A stretch of DNA of 64,000 nucleotides from Geomicrobium sp. JCM 19038 (GTDB lineage Bacteria; Bacillota; Bacilli; Bacillales; Marinococcaceae): the NCBI RefSeq assembly GCF_000698125.1, contig NZ_BAXA01000011.1:62001-126000 (forward strand), read 5' to 3'. A program made the position numbers and the translations under genes. Positions 45,931 through 56,073 of this stretch are shown piece by piece. Position 1 is the first letter of the stretch, and every line of letters begins with the position of its first letter. The notes beneath the pieces are model-generated. The model worked only from the letters and a program-made list of their open reading frames with translations, was not told the origin of the DNA and did not search any database.

Positions 45931-47106
45931 ATGCTTTCATTTTCTCATCAAAGCTCTACGAAACTAATCGTTGGGACCGACTCAGTTGAACGAGTAGGAA
46001 AAGAAATTCGTCAAGTTGGTGGTACGCGAGTTCTGCTTCATTACGGAAGCGATCGCATTAAACAAAATGGATTGTATGATCAAATCACCCAGTGGTTACA
46101 ACGTGAGGGAATTTCCTATGTTGCACTTGGCGGTGTGAAACCAAATCCGATCCGCTCGCTTGTTCTCGATGGCATTGAGCTTTGTCGGGAGGAAAACGTA
46201 GATTTCATTCTTGCTGTCGGCGGCGGAAGTGTCATAGATTCAGCTAAGGCAATTGCAGTGGGCGTGGAGTATGAAGGTGACGTATGGGACTTCTTTAGTG
46301 ACCAAGCGTCTGTGACGAAGGCGCTTCCGATCGGCGCCTTCGTCACGTTACCTGCATCGGGTTCTGAAGCGAGTGCGGATTGTGTTCTCACTCACGATAC
46401 ATTAGCGTTAAAGCGAGATATGGAGAGCAATGACTACATTCGCCCACAGTTTGCACTTTTAAACCCTGATTTTACGAACAGTTTGAGTAAGAAACAACTT
46501 GCGATCGCCTGCACAGATATTTTTTCACATGTGTTTGAACGGTATTTTTCACAGCTTGAGCCCTTACCCTTTGTGCGAGAATGGCAAGAAGCGACGTTGC
46601 GATCTATTGTTTCTGTAGCAAAAGAATTAGTTGAAGGTAAAGACGGCGAGAGGACGCGTACGGAAATGATGCTACTTGCTACGGTGGCTCACAATGATTG
46701 GTTAAGCTTAGGTGGGATTGAAGGGGATTGGTCAAGCCATGCCATTGAACATGAACTCAGCGGCAAATACGCGGATCTTCCTCACGGTACGGGGCTTGCG
46801 GTCGTGATGCCTGCATGGATGAAATATGTGTACAAAAGAAACCCGGAGCGGTTTGCAACATTTGCTCATAACGTGTTCTCGGTTACAGCAACTTCAGATG
46901 CTACAGTAGATGCCTACGAAGGAATTAAGCAAGTAGAGGCGTTTCTTACGACGATTGGAATGCCGACAAGCTTACAAGCTGCTAATCTTCCTGCAGGAGG
47001 ATTTGAAGAAATGGCGAAAAACGCCACTTTATATGGTCCGATCGGTGACCTAGAACAATTATATGATAAAGATATCATACAGATCCTAACCCTTGCACAG
47101 AAATAG
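45931..47106 (+). CDS. Iron-containing alcohol dehydrogenase
   Basis: 391 residues. GGGSVIDSAKAIAVG binds NAD(P); metal ligands come from TDIFSHVFERYFS (Asp, His) and SHAIEHELSGKYADLPHGTGLAVVMPAWMKY (two His). Resembles the BDH-like group (YugJ/YugK), NADPH-dependent butanol- or aldehyde-reducing enzymes. It starts 12 bp after the PadR partner without a separate promoter, so may be co-transcribed. Confidence 0.9.
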   Translation: MLSFSHQSSTKLIVGTDSVERVGKEIRQVGGTRVLLHYGSDRIKQNGLYDQITQWLQREGISYVALGGVKPNPIRSLVLDGIELCREENVDFILAVGGGSVIDSAKAIAVGVEYEGDVWDFFSDQASVTKALPIGAFVTLPASGSEASADCVLTHDTLALKRDMESNDYIRPQFALLNPDFTNSLSKKQLAIACTDIFSHVFERYFSQLEPLPFVREWQEATLRSIVSVAKELVEGKDGERTRTEMMLLATVAHNDWLSLGGIEGDWSSHAIEHELSGKYADLPHGTGLAVVMPAWMKYVYKRNPERFATFAHNVFSVTATSDATVDAYEGIKQVEAFLTTIGMPTSLQAANLPAGGFEEMAKNATLYGPIGDLEQLYDKDIIQILTLAQK

Positions 47107-47135
47107 CCATTCCACAATTGGAATGGCTATTTTTC
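47104..47135. terminator. Bidirectional terminator
   Basis: Arms AGCCATTCCA and TGGAATGGCT with ATTTTT after, between convergent genes. Confidence 0.8.
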
Positions 47136-47136
47136 A

Positions 47137-48177
47137 TTAATGTTCAGGTTGATTTGCATGGGGATCACGATCTTCAAGCAACGGAAAATCGAGAATTTCT
47201 TGATTGCCTTCATCAACAAGCCTTGCATTGGTCGCATTAAAGTCGAGTGCGGTTAGAAATACGGCATATTCAAATGCTTGTTGTTGTTCCTCATCCCACT
47301 CACTCTCATCGGTAATTGAATAATGAAGTTGTGCTTTACCGTCGTCTTCAATCCAAGCGTCATGCAATTCAATAACGTCTGGAATTGGTGATTCGTAGTA
47401 AGCGCCACCCTCAAACGCTTGCAGTTCATGAAGCACTTCTTCGAAATCATCACTTAGGATTGTGTGGTCTGTTGATCTTGTGGGGATTAGAGGGTTCTCA
47501 TAGTCACTATCAAGTGAAATGCTAGGTCGATAATAACCAACCCCATCGTCCAGTACAACAGGTACTTCGGATAGTTCATCAAGGGGATTTATCATAACGC
47601 CAAGTTCGTCTCCAGCGTAGAAGTTCATCTGCTTAGCACCAAACCCATCACTTATGACGTGTAGCATATTCGTAAAAACTAAGCTTTCAGTCGAAGCCAT
47701 GCTAATACTACCATCAGGAAAGTCTTCGGGGAATGTAAAGTGAATGACGTTGTTATCATCGATTTCAACGTTCGTCAAGTGTTCTGTAATGTGATCTTGA
47801 GTAGTGTCACTCGATTGGAATGAATGAGACAGACGGTGTTCAAGATCTGATGCAGATACAGTAATCGCTACGACTGGAATTACACCGTGTTCTTCATCGA
47901 TAAGCTCATTATAATTAAGCATGATATTTTCTGTAAAAAACAATTCGTCATGTTCTACAGTTTCTTCCTCAGCCACATCGTCCGTTGTCGATGTATCTTC
48001 ATTATCTTCCTCAGGGGCCGCGTCGACTGTCTCTTCTTTTACTGGCTCGGGGTCTTCATCACTTGCTTCTGTAGTTTCAACAGGATCTGTTGTTGTGTCG
48101 TTCATTTCTGAACTGTCGCAAGCCATCGTTAGAAGGAAAGGTAAAGTCGGAACAAAAGCCATGATTTTCTTGTTCAA
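47137..48177 (-). CDS. Acidic lipoprotein of unknown function
   Basis: 346 residues. The signal sequence ends with LLTMAC (lipobox), followed by a long Glu/Asp/Thr-rich linker (about residues 22-75) and an exported mixed domain of about 260 residues ending HANQPEH. The final two thirds may contain GerMN-like repeats (VVPVVAITV... LTALDFNATNARLVD), but I am not sure. Anchored outside the membrane. No operon partner. Confidence 0.6.
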   Translation of the reverse strand: MNKKIMAFVPTLPFLLTMACDSSEMNDTTTDPVETTEASDEDPEPVKEETVDAAPEEDNEDTSTTDDVAEEETVEHDELFFTENIMLNYNELIDEEHGVIPVVAITVSASDLEHRLSHSFQSSDTTQDHITEHLTNVEIDDNNVIHFTFPEDFPDGSISMASTESLVFTNMLHVISDGFGAKQMNFYAGDELGVMINPLDELSEVPVVLDDGVGYYRPSISLDSDYENPLIPTRSTDHTILSDDFEEVLHELQAFEGGAYYESPIPDVIELHDAWIEDDGKAQLHYSITDESEWDEEQQQAFEYAVFLTALDFNATNARLVDEGNQEILDFPLLEDRDPHANQPEH

Positions 48178-48298
48178 AATCTTCCCTCTTTTCTACTCGT
48201 TTACTCATCGATTCCCTTTGGATTCAACCGATAAACGCAATCCCTTGATTTGTGATACGATACGGGAAACGATTCGTAACGAAAGAGGGATCTAAGCG

Positions 48299-49732
48299 AT
48301 GTGGAAGTTCGACCATAGTTATTTGCAGTTACCAGAAACGTTCTATTCTAAGGTAGAGGAAACACCAGTCCAGTCCCCTAAGATGTTTATGTGGAATGAT
48401 GAATTAGCGAAAGAGATCGGTCTCGATGACCTTCATGAACAAGAAAAGGTCGATGTTTTTTCAGGAAGCGAGCTACCGGAGTCATCAGCAAAGATTGCCC
48501 AAGCATACGCAGGTCACCAATTTGGCAATTTCACCATGCTCGGAGATGGTCGTGCGCTGCTGATCGGTGAACAACAAAAACCGAATGGTGAGCGCGTTGA
48601 CATTCAGTTAAAAGGTTCCGGACGTACGCCATATTCTAGAAGTGGCGATGGACGTGCCGCTTTAAAACCGATGCTTCGAGAATATGTGATCAGCGAAGCG
48701 ATGCACGGCCTAGGAATCCCAACGACAAGAAGTTTGGCTGTTGTTACAACAGGTGAGCTCGTCCATCGAGAGACCGCGTTACAAGGTGCCATTTTAACCC
48801 GCGTTGCGAGTAGTCATTTACGTGTCGGTACGTTTGAGTATGCCCGAGCGCTAAAAGACGATTCAATGCTAAAAGATCTTGCAGACTATGCGATTCAACG
48901 TCATACCCCGCAATTTCAAAATGAGGACAACCGTTATGCCTATTTTCTTGACGAAGTGATTAAGCGTCAAGCGAAGCTCGTTAGCCAGTGGCAACTCGTC
49001 GGCTTTATTCACGGTGTCATGAACACAGACAATATGACAATTAGTGGAGAAACGATTGATTATGGCCCATGTGCATTCATGGATACGTACGACCCAAGAA
49101 CGGTGTTTAGTTCAATAGACAAAGACGCACGTTATGCTTACAGCAATCAACCATACATGGCAAATTGGAATTTGGCTCGTCTTGCAGAGGCGTTAGTTCC
49201 CCTTTTAAGTGATTCACAGCAAGAAGGTGTTGAGATCGCACAAGAAGCCATTGGCCGTTTCAAAGACTTGTATCAGATTGAAATGCTTCAAGGTATGCGT
49301 TCGAAGCTTGGGCTAATGAGTGAGGAAAGTGGAGACGGTGAGCTTATTGGAGAACTGCTGTCGCAAATGGAACAACGTAAGACGGACTTTACGAATACGT
49401 TCCGTGCGTTAACATTACGAGAGTGGGCTGAAACAGGCTTATATGGGACGAAGCATTTTGATGATTGGCTTGAGAATTATGAAGCGCGTCTCTCACGTCA
49501 AGAAGCGACTAAAGAAGAAGTCATGTCACAAATGAAACGAGTCAACCCAGCGATTATTCCGAGAAACCATATTGTAGAAGATGTGTTACGTCATGCAAAT
49601 CAGGGGGATTCATCACACCTCATTCAATTTGTTGAGGCGCTAAAGAATCCGTACTCTTATTCAAGTGATCACAATCTGTACACAAAAACGCCAGAAGGTC
49701 ATCAGCCGTATACAACGTACTGTGGGACGTGA
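48299..49732 (+). CDS. selO: Protein adenylyltransferase SelO (UPF0061)
   Basis: 477 residues. A pseudokinase fold with AYAGHQFGNFTMLGDGRALLIGE, KGSGRTPYSRSGDGRAALKPMLREY, HGVMNTDNMTISG and IDYGPCAFMD, ending in the family tail YTTYCGT. SelO AMPylates proteins with inverted ATP orientation and is linked to redox stress. This form lacks the selenocysteine of eukaryotes; the tail Cys is present. Monocistronic with its own terminator. Confidence 0.93.
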   Translation: MWKFDHSYLQLPETFYSKVEETPVQSPKMFMWNDELAKEIGLDDLHEQEKVDVFSGSELPESSAKIAQAYAGHQFGNFTMLGDGRALLIGEQQKPNGERVDIQLKGSGRTPYSRSGDGRAALKPMLREYVISEAMHGLGIPTTRSLAVVTTGELVHRETALQGAILTRVASSHLRVGTFEYARALKDDSMLKDLADYAIQRHTPQFQNEDNRYAYFLDEVIKRQAKLVSQWQLVGFIHGVMNTDNMTISGETIDYGPCAFMDTYDPRTVFSSIDKDARYAYSNQPYMANWNLARLAEALVPLLSDSQQEGVEIAQEAIGRFKDLYQIEMLQGMRSKLGLMSEESGDGELIGELLSQMEQRKTDFTNTFRALTLREWAETGLYGTKHFDDWLENYEARLSRQEATKEEVMSQMKRVNPAIIPRNHIVEDVLRHANQGDSSHLIQFVEALKNPYSYSSDHNLYTKTPEGHQPYTTYCGT

Positions 49733-49740
49733 ATTTGAGC

Positions 49741-49775
49741 AGGGTAGATGAGTTCACTCATCTATCCCTGTTTTG
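49741..49775 (+). terminator. Rho-independent terminator after selO
   Basis: Arms AGGGTAGATGAGT and ACTCATCTATCCCT with a 2-3-base loop, followed by GTTTTG. Confidence 0.8.
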
Positions 49776-49829
49776 TGATGCGTGTTATGATGTTCGTCTG
49801 TATATGTTAAGTGAACAGGGGATTTGACA

Positions 49830-51936
49830 ATGAACTTTTACTCGCAATTACGAGCGAATCAACATTACAATAACGAACTTGAACAAGTCATCTTTCGTAC
49901 GTATCATAAGTTAGCTTCAGAAGCGACATCTTCAAATCGACCAGGTATGCTACTTGGAAACATTCAATCTGGGAAAACGAGAGCATTTATCGGTGTAATT
50001 GGTGTAGCATTTGATCGGGATTACGATCTAGCAATTGTATTAACAAAGTCATCAAATGCTTTGCTAAAACAGACGTGTCAACGGTTAATGAGCGAATTTC
50101 ATAATCCGATTGAAAACGACCAAGCGAGAGTGTACGACATTATGAAGCTACCAAATCGCATTCGAAAATATGAGCGCAATCAAAAACTCATGCTCGTCGT
50201 AAAAAAGGAAACGAAGAATTTAGACCGATTACATGAGCTGTTTTTTGAGACGCATCCAGAACTCAAAGATAAACGTATTTTATTTATTGATGATGAAGCA
50301 GATTATGCAAGTGTTTCATATCATCATAATCAAGCTTCTAACATTACGGAATTACGAGTCATCTCATCGAAACTTGATCAACTTCGAAAGGGTTTATCGT
50401 ATTCTTCTTATTTACAAGTAACTGCCACGCCGTACTCGTTGTACTTGCAGCCTGAGGACCGTACGGTTCATGAACAAAAGAGTTACCTCCCTATTCGTCC
50501 AGCGTTTACTGAGATTGTGCCGATTCATGATCAGTATGTTGGCAGTAAAACGTATTTTGATAGCGAATTATCAAACACGTTATTCTGGCCAGTCAATGAA
50601 CAAGAAATAGAAGTCCTAAAAAAACAAGACCGTAGGCGCGTGAAGGAAACGACGCTGTTAACGGCGGGTAATGTGAAAGGACTGCGTCATGCGTTTATTA
50701 ATTTCATCACCGCAGCTGCAGTTCGGTGGGAACAACAGCGCCACGCCAATGAGCGTTGGAAGAAGTATTCGTTTCTAATTCACACAGACCGTGGGAAAAA
50801 AGCGCATGAGTGGCAGGCGGACGTTGTCATAAAGATGGAAGAACAATTTCGACAGCTGATGCACGGTGATGAGTTGGCATTTCAGAAAATCGTGCAAGAG
50901 TCATATGAACATGTGATTCAATCGACGACACGTTTTAAGCTACCTTTGAGCACGTGTACGAGTGTGTGAAAAAAGCTTTAAATGATGAGCATCTCGTAAC
51001 GGAGGTCGTGAACTCAGAACAAGATGTGGAGAATTTGCTCAATCAGCAAGGTGAATTGCGGTTGCATGCACCACTTAATATATTCATAGGTGGTCAAATT
51101 CTTGATCGTGGAATCACTGTTCACAACGTCATTGGGTTTTATTACGGTCGAAATCCGAGGAATTTTCAACAAGATACGGTGATGCAGCATTCAAGAATGT
51201 ACGGTGCAAGAGCAATCGACGACGTTGTTGTAACAAGGTTTTATACGACGCAAAAAATCTACAACGTGATGAAGCGGATGCATGAATTTGATTCTGAGTT
51301 ACGCAGGTCACTTTCTAAAGAAGGGGAAGACCAGCAAGTCGTCTTTATAGAAAAAGCTGAGAACGAAGACTGATTCCTTGCAGCCCGAACAAGTTATTGC
51401 TTTCTGAATTACAAACGTTGACACCTCATAAGCGGATTTTGCCGACAGGCTTTCAAACGGATTATCGTACGAAGATTATTCCGCACGTAAAACGAATCGA
51501 TCGGTTGTTGCTTCCTTTTGAGGATAGGCAGATTGGAAAGCTTTCGCTTTCTGCCGTCTCTAACATTTTTGATTTGATCAGTGAAACGCTCGTCATGGAT
51601 GAAGGCTATTCTTTTCACGTTGATGATGTAAAGGCGATGATGGCGTATGCGGCAAAGAAAGACTTTGCTCACATTGTTGTAAAAACGAATCGAAACATCC
51701 GACGACTCACAAAAACAGGAGTATACGAGACATCACCGGACACAGCGAGCACAAAGAGCAGTGAATTAAGGGTTGCTCGTCAGTTAGCGAAAACAACACC
51801 AGCGATTATTTTCTTGCGTCAAAATGGAAAGGAAGAACACGGATGGAGTGGTACGCCATTTTGGTGGCCAATTATTGTTTTGCCGAGCACGATGACATCA
51901 ACGATCTACGCTAATAAAACGATCCAGACTCGTTAG
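49830..51936 (+). pseudogene. Z1-domain ATPase/helicase-like protein (two frameshifts)
   Basis: Three frames rebuild about 703 residues. The first has Walker A GNIQSGKTRAF, the DEAD-like IDDEADYAS and LQVTATPYSLYLQP. The second contains FIGGQILDRGITVHNVIGFYYGR and the arginine-finger segment DTVMQHSRMYGAR, diagnostic of the Z1 domain. The third holds a C-terminal domain starting SPNKLLLSELQTLTPHKRILPTGF. Breaks near 50946 and 51360 each need one base. Z1 proteins accompany restriction, DNA-repair and MutL-like systems; no nuclease or methylase sits alongside. Immediately downstream is UvsE. The ATG 49830 follows AGGGGAT. Confidence 0.78.
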
Positions 51937-51953
51937 AGTTTGGATCGTTTTAT
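51917..51953 (+). terminator. Rho-independent terminator overlapping the Z1 stop codon
   Basis: Arms AAACGATCCAGACT and AGTTTGGATCGTTT; the stop codon lies in the loop region. Confidence 0.75.
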
Positions 51954-52014
51954 GTTCAATTGAATGGCAGTTATTTCTTCGGGCAAGCTATTCATAGACA
52001 AGGAGGTTCATGTC

Positions 52015-52978
52015 ATGACACTCGTACGCCTAGGGTATGTAGCGATGAGTCAAGAACTCACGAACGCGTCACCTTCTCAAACGATGACGTTTAAGCAGTT
52101 TCAATCAATTGATCACCGTGATGCAGCAATTCGAAAATTAGAGCGAATTGCGTTATCGAATTTAGACAATACGTTGCGCATTTTAAAGCACAATAGAGCT
52201 TCTGATATTTCATTTTACCGATTAACGTCTAGGCTTATTCCACTTGCGAATCATGAAGAATTGCTTGATTGGAAATACATGCGTCCTCTTCGTGACAAAC
52301 TTAGAGAGGTTGGTAAATACATTCATGAACATCAAATGCGCGTGGACTTTCATCCTGATCATTTCGTGCTTTTGAATTCTCAAAAGAAGGAGATCTTTAA
52401 AGCTTCCCTTAAAACGCTCGGAATGCATTACAAGTTACTAATAGATGAACATTGACCCTACTCATCGATGTGTGATGCATGTGGGTGGTCTATACAAAGA
52501 AAAAGATCGTGCATTAGAACGGTTTATAGATAATTGGGGCGATGTGCCGTCTTCGTTACAGCAGATGATTATGCTAGAAAATGATGATAAATCGTTTACG
52601 TTAACTGATACGCTATATCTCTGTGAAAAACTACAAATTCCACTCGTATTTGATTACCATCACCATCTTGCTAATCATCATGATGAGCGTTGGGAAGATC
52701 ATTGGGAGCGTGTTCTTTCGACGTGGGAGATGTCGCCTTTACCAGTGAAAATGCACATATCAAGTCCAAAAAGTGAGGAACAATTCCGAGCACATCATGA
52801 TTTTGTGCAACCTGACCTATTTTTCGAGTTTTTACATACGATTAAAGGAACTGTAAAGCAAATTGACTGCATGATTGAAGCAAAACAAAAAGACAGTGCC
52901 TTGTTTACGTTAATGAATCATCTCAAACTAAGAGATGATGTGGAAGTTATCGATGGCGCAAGCTTTAGAATGTTATGA
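52015..52978 (+). pseudogene. uvsE: UV DNA damage endonuclease UvsE (frameshifted)
   Basis: Two frames give a UVDE-family TIM barrel of about 320 residues: VRLGYVAMS, then FYRLTSRLIPLANHE, VDFHPDHFVLLNS (metal ligands), MHVGGLYKEK, MIMLENDDKSFT, FDYHHHLANHHDE, KMHISSPKSEEQFRAHHD and CMIEAKQKD. The break near 52452 needs a shift of one position; restoration gives LLI-x-MNIDPTHRC. UvsE nicks 5' to UV photoproducts independently of UvrABC. The ATG at 52015 has AGGAGG upstream. Confidence 0.9.
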
Positions 52979-53066
52979 CTTTTTGTTGACAGCGTCCTTC
53001 TTAATTATATAACATAATAGAAGAAGCCGTTTTGAGATCATGATATTGTAAGGTGGTGCAATCATT

Positions 53067-53576
53067 GTGAGTTCTACTCGTGAAGAAGAAGTGATGAAGG
53101 TTTTAGGTACGGTTGATGATCCGGAGCTTGCAGGAGTACGAATTCGAGATTTGGGCATGGTCCATGAAGTTGCCGTTTGCGGTGAAGATGTACGCGTCAT
53201 TCTCGTGCCAACATTTGTCGGGTGCCCTGCGCTCACGATTATTGAGAAGAACGTCAAAGAAGCGTTATGCACATTACCTTGGATCGCATCGTGTGACGTA
53301 TCATTTTCATTCGAAACGATGTGGTCAACCGAACAATTAACAGATGAAGGAAAAGAAAACTTGAAGAAAAATGGGATTGCGCCTCCTCCAACGGATTATG
53401 TGGAAGGCGAAGAATGGCACGTCGATTGTCCTTACTGTGATTCCTCATATGTTTCGATGGATAACGTATTTGGTCCGACTGCTTGTCGGTCAATTTTATA
53501 TTGTCGCAGTTGTCGGAATCCATTTGAAGCGATGAAGCCTGTTGTCCCTTTTGCGTTAAACAATGCTCTTTCATAA
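53067..53576 (+). CDS. paaD: PaaD-like protein (MIP18 family with zinc ribbon)
   Basis: 169 residues. The MIP18/DUF59 domain includes GTVDDPELAGVRIRDLGMVHEV and TFVGCPALTIIE; the C-terminal zinc ribbon has CPYCDSSY and CRSCRNPFEA. PaaD helps assemble the iron-sulfur cofactor of phenylacetyl-CoA epoxygenase PaaABCE, but no paaABCE genes are nearby, so it is an orphan or serves a distant cluster. Start GTG at 53067 after AAGGTGG; TTGACA upstream at 52985. Confidence 0.8.
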   Translation: MSSTREEEVMKVLGTVDDPELAGVRIRDLGMVHEVAVCGEDVRVILVPTFVGCPALTIIEKNVKEALCTLPWIASCDVSFSFETMWSTEQLTDEGKENLKKNGIAPPPTDYVEGEEWHVDCPYCDSSYVSMDNVFGPTACRSILYCRSCRNPFEAMKPVVPFALNNALS

Positions 53577-53592
53577 GAAAGGGCTTTTTTTA
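53565..53592 (+). terminator. Rho-independent terminator
   Basis: Arms GCTCTTTC and GAAAGGGC (one G-T pair), followed by T7; it begins inside the paaD stop region. Confidence 0.75.
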
Positions 53593-53651
53593 TTCCCTTT
53601 TTGTCTGCATGTAGTACACTAAATCACAACGATGATTAAGGGGAGAACGTG

Positions 53652-54200
53652 ATGGAATATCTTGATGTATTTGATAAGAATTACAAGCATATCGGAGTTG
53701 AAGAACGAACGAAAGTTCATCAAAACGGGCTCTGGCATCATACGTTTCACTGTTGGTTGATTAAGAAAGAACACGATGAGACATACGTTCTTTTTCAAAA
53801 ACGTTCGAATACAAAAGAAGACTATCCGGATTTGTTTGATATTAGCGCAGCTGGCCATCTCGAAGCAGGGGAAACGCCAAATGATGGGGTACGAGAAGTT
53901 GAAGAAGAATTAGGTTTGTCGTTCGCAATAGAAGAACTAGATTTTCTAGGTGTGATTCCTGTTGAAGCTTCGATGGGGATCGGAAAGTTCGATCGAGAGT
54001 ATTGTTACACGTATAGCAAATTAGTTGATGACCAGTTGTTTAATCAACTTAAGTTAGATACTAAGGAAGTTGAGTCGGTTTCATGGTTTTCCTTAAAAGA
54101 ATGTAAACATCTCTTATGTGACAACGAGATTGACCCTCGTTTCGTTCCGCATCCAAAAGCTTACTATCAAAAAGTGATCGATGCGCTTTCTAAGATGTAA
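53652..54200 (+). CDS. NUDIX hydrolase, isopentenyl-diphosphate isomerase-like
   Basis: 182 residues. A Nudix box GHLEAGETPNDGVREVEEELG (G-x5-E-x7-R-E-x2-E-E-x-G-U) is intact; WHHTFHCWLI and YSKLVDDQLF fit the COG1443 group that includes Idi-1 and dADP-ribose/nucleotide hydrolases. It probably hydrolyses a nucleoside-diphosphate derivative; true IDI lacks support here. ATG 53652 behind AAGGGGAG; a GTG at 53649 is possible. Confidence 0.8.
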   Translation: MEYLDVFDKNYKHIGVEERTKVHQNGLWHHTFHCWLIKKEHDETYVLFQKRSNTKEDYPDLFDISAAGHLEAGETPNDGVREVEEELGLSFAIEELDFLGVIPVEASMGIGKFDREYCYTYSKLVDDQLFNQLKLDTKEVESVSWFSLKECKHLLCDNEIDPRFVPHPKAYYQKVIDALSKM

Positions 54201-54237
54201 TGATCATTAGGGCGCACATCGTCATCAGATTACAGAA

Positions 54238-54265
54238 TTGACAGTTTTTTTCAGCGTGCTATACT
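54238..54265 (+). promoter_or_regulatory. Sigma-A promoter of the ABC exporter pair
   Basis: TTGACA, 16-bp spacer, TATACT; start codon at 54354 follows a leader of about 80 bases. Confidence 0.65.
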
Positions 54266-54353
54266 TGTTCCAAAAGACACGTTAGCGCTTCGTCGTAGTG
54301 CATAATTGATGATCGACTGTAACGTCGTGCCAATGGATTTGCCGGGGGACATC

Positions 54354-56073
54354 ATGAGAAAATTAATTACGTATTTAAAGCCCTATACATTAATTATCGC
54401 TTTAGCGCTATTCATGATGGCTATAGAATTGACGGTTGAGCTTGCTCAGCCGTTGCTTATTGCCCGAATGATTGATGAAGATCGTCGTTGGAGAACTTAG
54501 CGTTGTCTTGCGATTAGGGTTGTTCATGGTCGCTTTATCGTTCGTGTCACTTGTTGCAGGAGTACTGAATTCCTTTTTAGCCGCACATGTTAGTCAACAA
54601 GTCGGTTGGCAACTGCGACAAGATCTCTTTACGAAGATTCAACGATTTTCTCTACATAATGTCACTCGTTTCAACAATGCGAAATTAACGACAAGGTTAA
54701 CGAATGACGTCATTCAAATTCAGAATACGCTACTTATGTCAATGCGCATTATGGCCAGAGCGCCGGCTTTAGTTGTCGGTGGTGTCATCATGGCTCTTGT
54801 TGTGAATTGGCGCATTGCGATCATCTTACTTATTACCGTTCCACTACTCTTCGTTTTACTACTTTGGCTATTTATCGCTGCCAGTTCACGTTTCCGTAAA
54901 GTCCAGCATCACTTAGATGAATTAAATACAATCGTCCATGAAAACATTCAAGCCATCCGTTTAATTAGAGCCTATGTGAAAGAACGCTCAGAACAAAAGC
55001 GCTTTATTCAAGGAGCAAGCAAGTTACGTGATCAGACAATTTCTGCCTTTCGCTACGTTGAGGTGACGATGCCAATCATTCTTTTATTAATGAATGTGAG
55101 CATCTTGGCAATTCTTTGGTTTGGTCAAGCGTATATTCAGACAGGTCAAGCAACGACAGGTGAAATTGTCGCCATCATTAACTATAGTACTCGTACAGCG
55201 ATGGCTTTAGGAATTTTCTCGATGATTATTATGAACTTATCGAGAACAAAAGCGTCGAGTGCACGTCTGTTTGAAGTGATGGAATCTCCAGTTGATGATT
55301 TAGAGGGCAATGTCCATCAAGGACAAACTACGAAACTAAGTGGAAAGCTTGAATTTAGGAATGTGAGTTTCACCTACGATCCTAATCAGCCCCGTGTTTT
55401 AAAAAATTTATCGTTTACGATTAAGCCTGGTGAAAAGGTCGCTATACTCGGTGCAACAGGTTCAGGTAAAACGACGTTAATGCAGCTCGTCTCAAGGCTT
55501 TATGAACCGAATGAAGGAAGTATACTGTACGACGATCAGCCAGGTTCAACCTATGCAACTTCTTCAATCCGAGCTCAAGTCGGTTACGTTGCACAACATG
55601 TGCATTTATTTTCTGGGCAGTTAAAAGAAGTTGTTGCCTTTGGCAAACAAAATGCGACTGAATCTGAGATCATAGATGCTTTAGAGCGGGCTCAGCTATC
55701 TGAAACGATTGAAAAGCTGCCAAAGGGAATAAAAACTAGAATTGGTCAAAAGGGGATCAACTTATCAGGAGGACAGAAACAACGACTCACAATTGCTCGG
55801 GCGTTGCTTTCGGATCCAGCGATTTTGCTGTTAGATGATAGTACGAGTGCATTGGATATGAAAACGGAGCATGCTTTCTTGCGTGCACTTGAAGATTTAC
55901 GGTGTACGACATTACTCGTAACACAAAAGGTCGCAACGACGAAGAAAATGGATCGAATTATGTTGTTAGACGATGGTGAATTAATCGCCACAGGTACTCA
56001 CAAAGAATTGTTAAAATCGAGTACGTTGTACCGAGAGATTACGAAGTCGCAACAAGATGGTGATCGTCTATGA
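54354..56073 (+). pseudogene. ABC exporter half-transporter 1, YheI/YfiB-like (frameshifted)
   Basis: About 572 residues over two frames. MRKLITYLKPYTLIIALALFM starts the membrane domain. The break near 54481 is fixed by one base (MIDEGIVVGELSVVLRL). The six-helix domain is followed by Walker A GATGSGKTT, signature LSGGQKQRLTIARAL, Walker B LLLDDSTSALD and switch THKE. The D-D in Walker B instead of D-E marks the degenerate site of a heterodimeric multidrug exporter such as YheI/YheH or BmrC/D. Stop overlaps the next gene by 4 bp. Confidence 0.85.

Noticed and set aside
53652-54200. Calling the NUDIX protein isopentenyl-diphosphate isomerase
   Set aside because: The Nudix box is of the hydrolase type and no mevalonate-pathway genes adjoin it.
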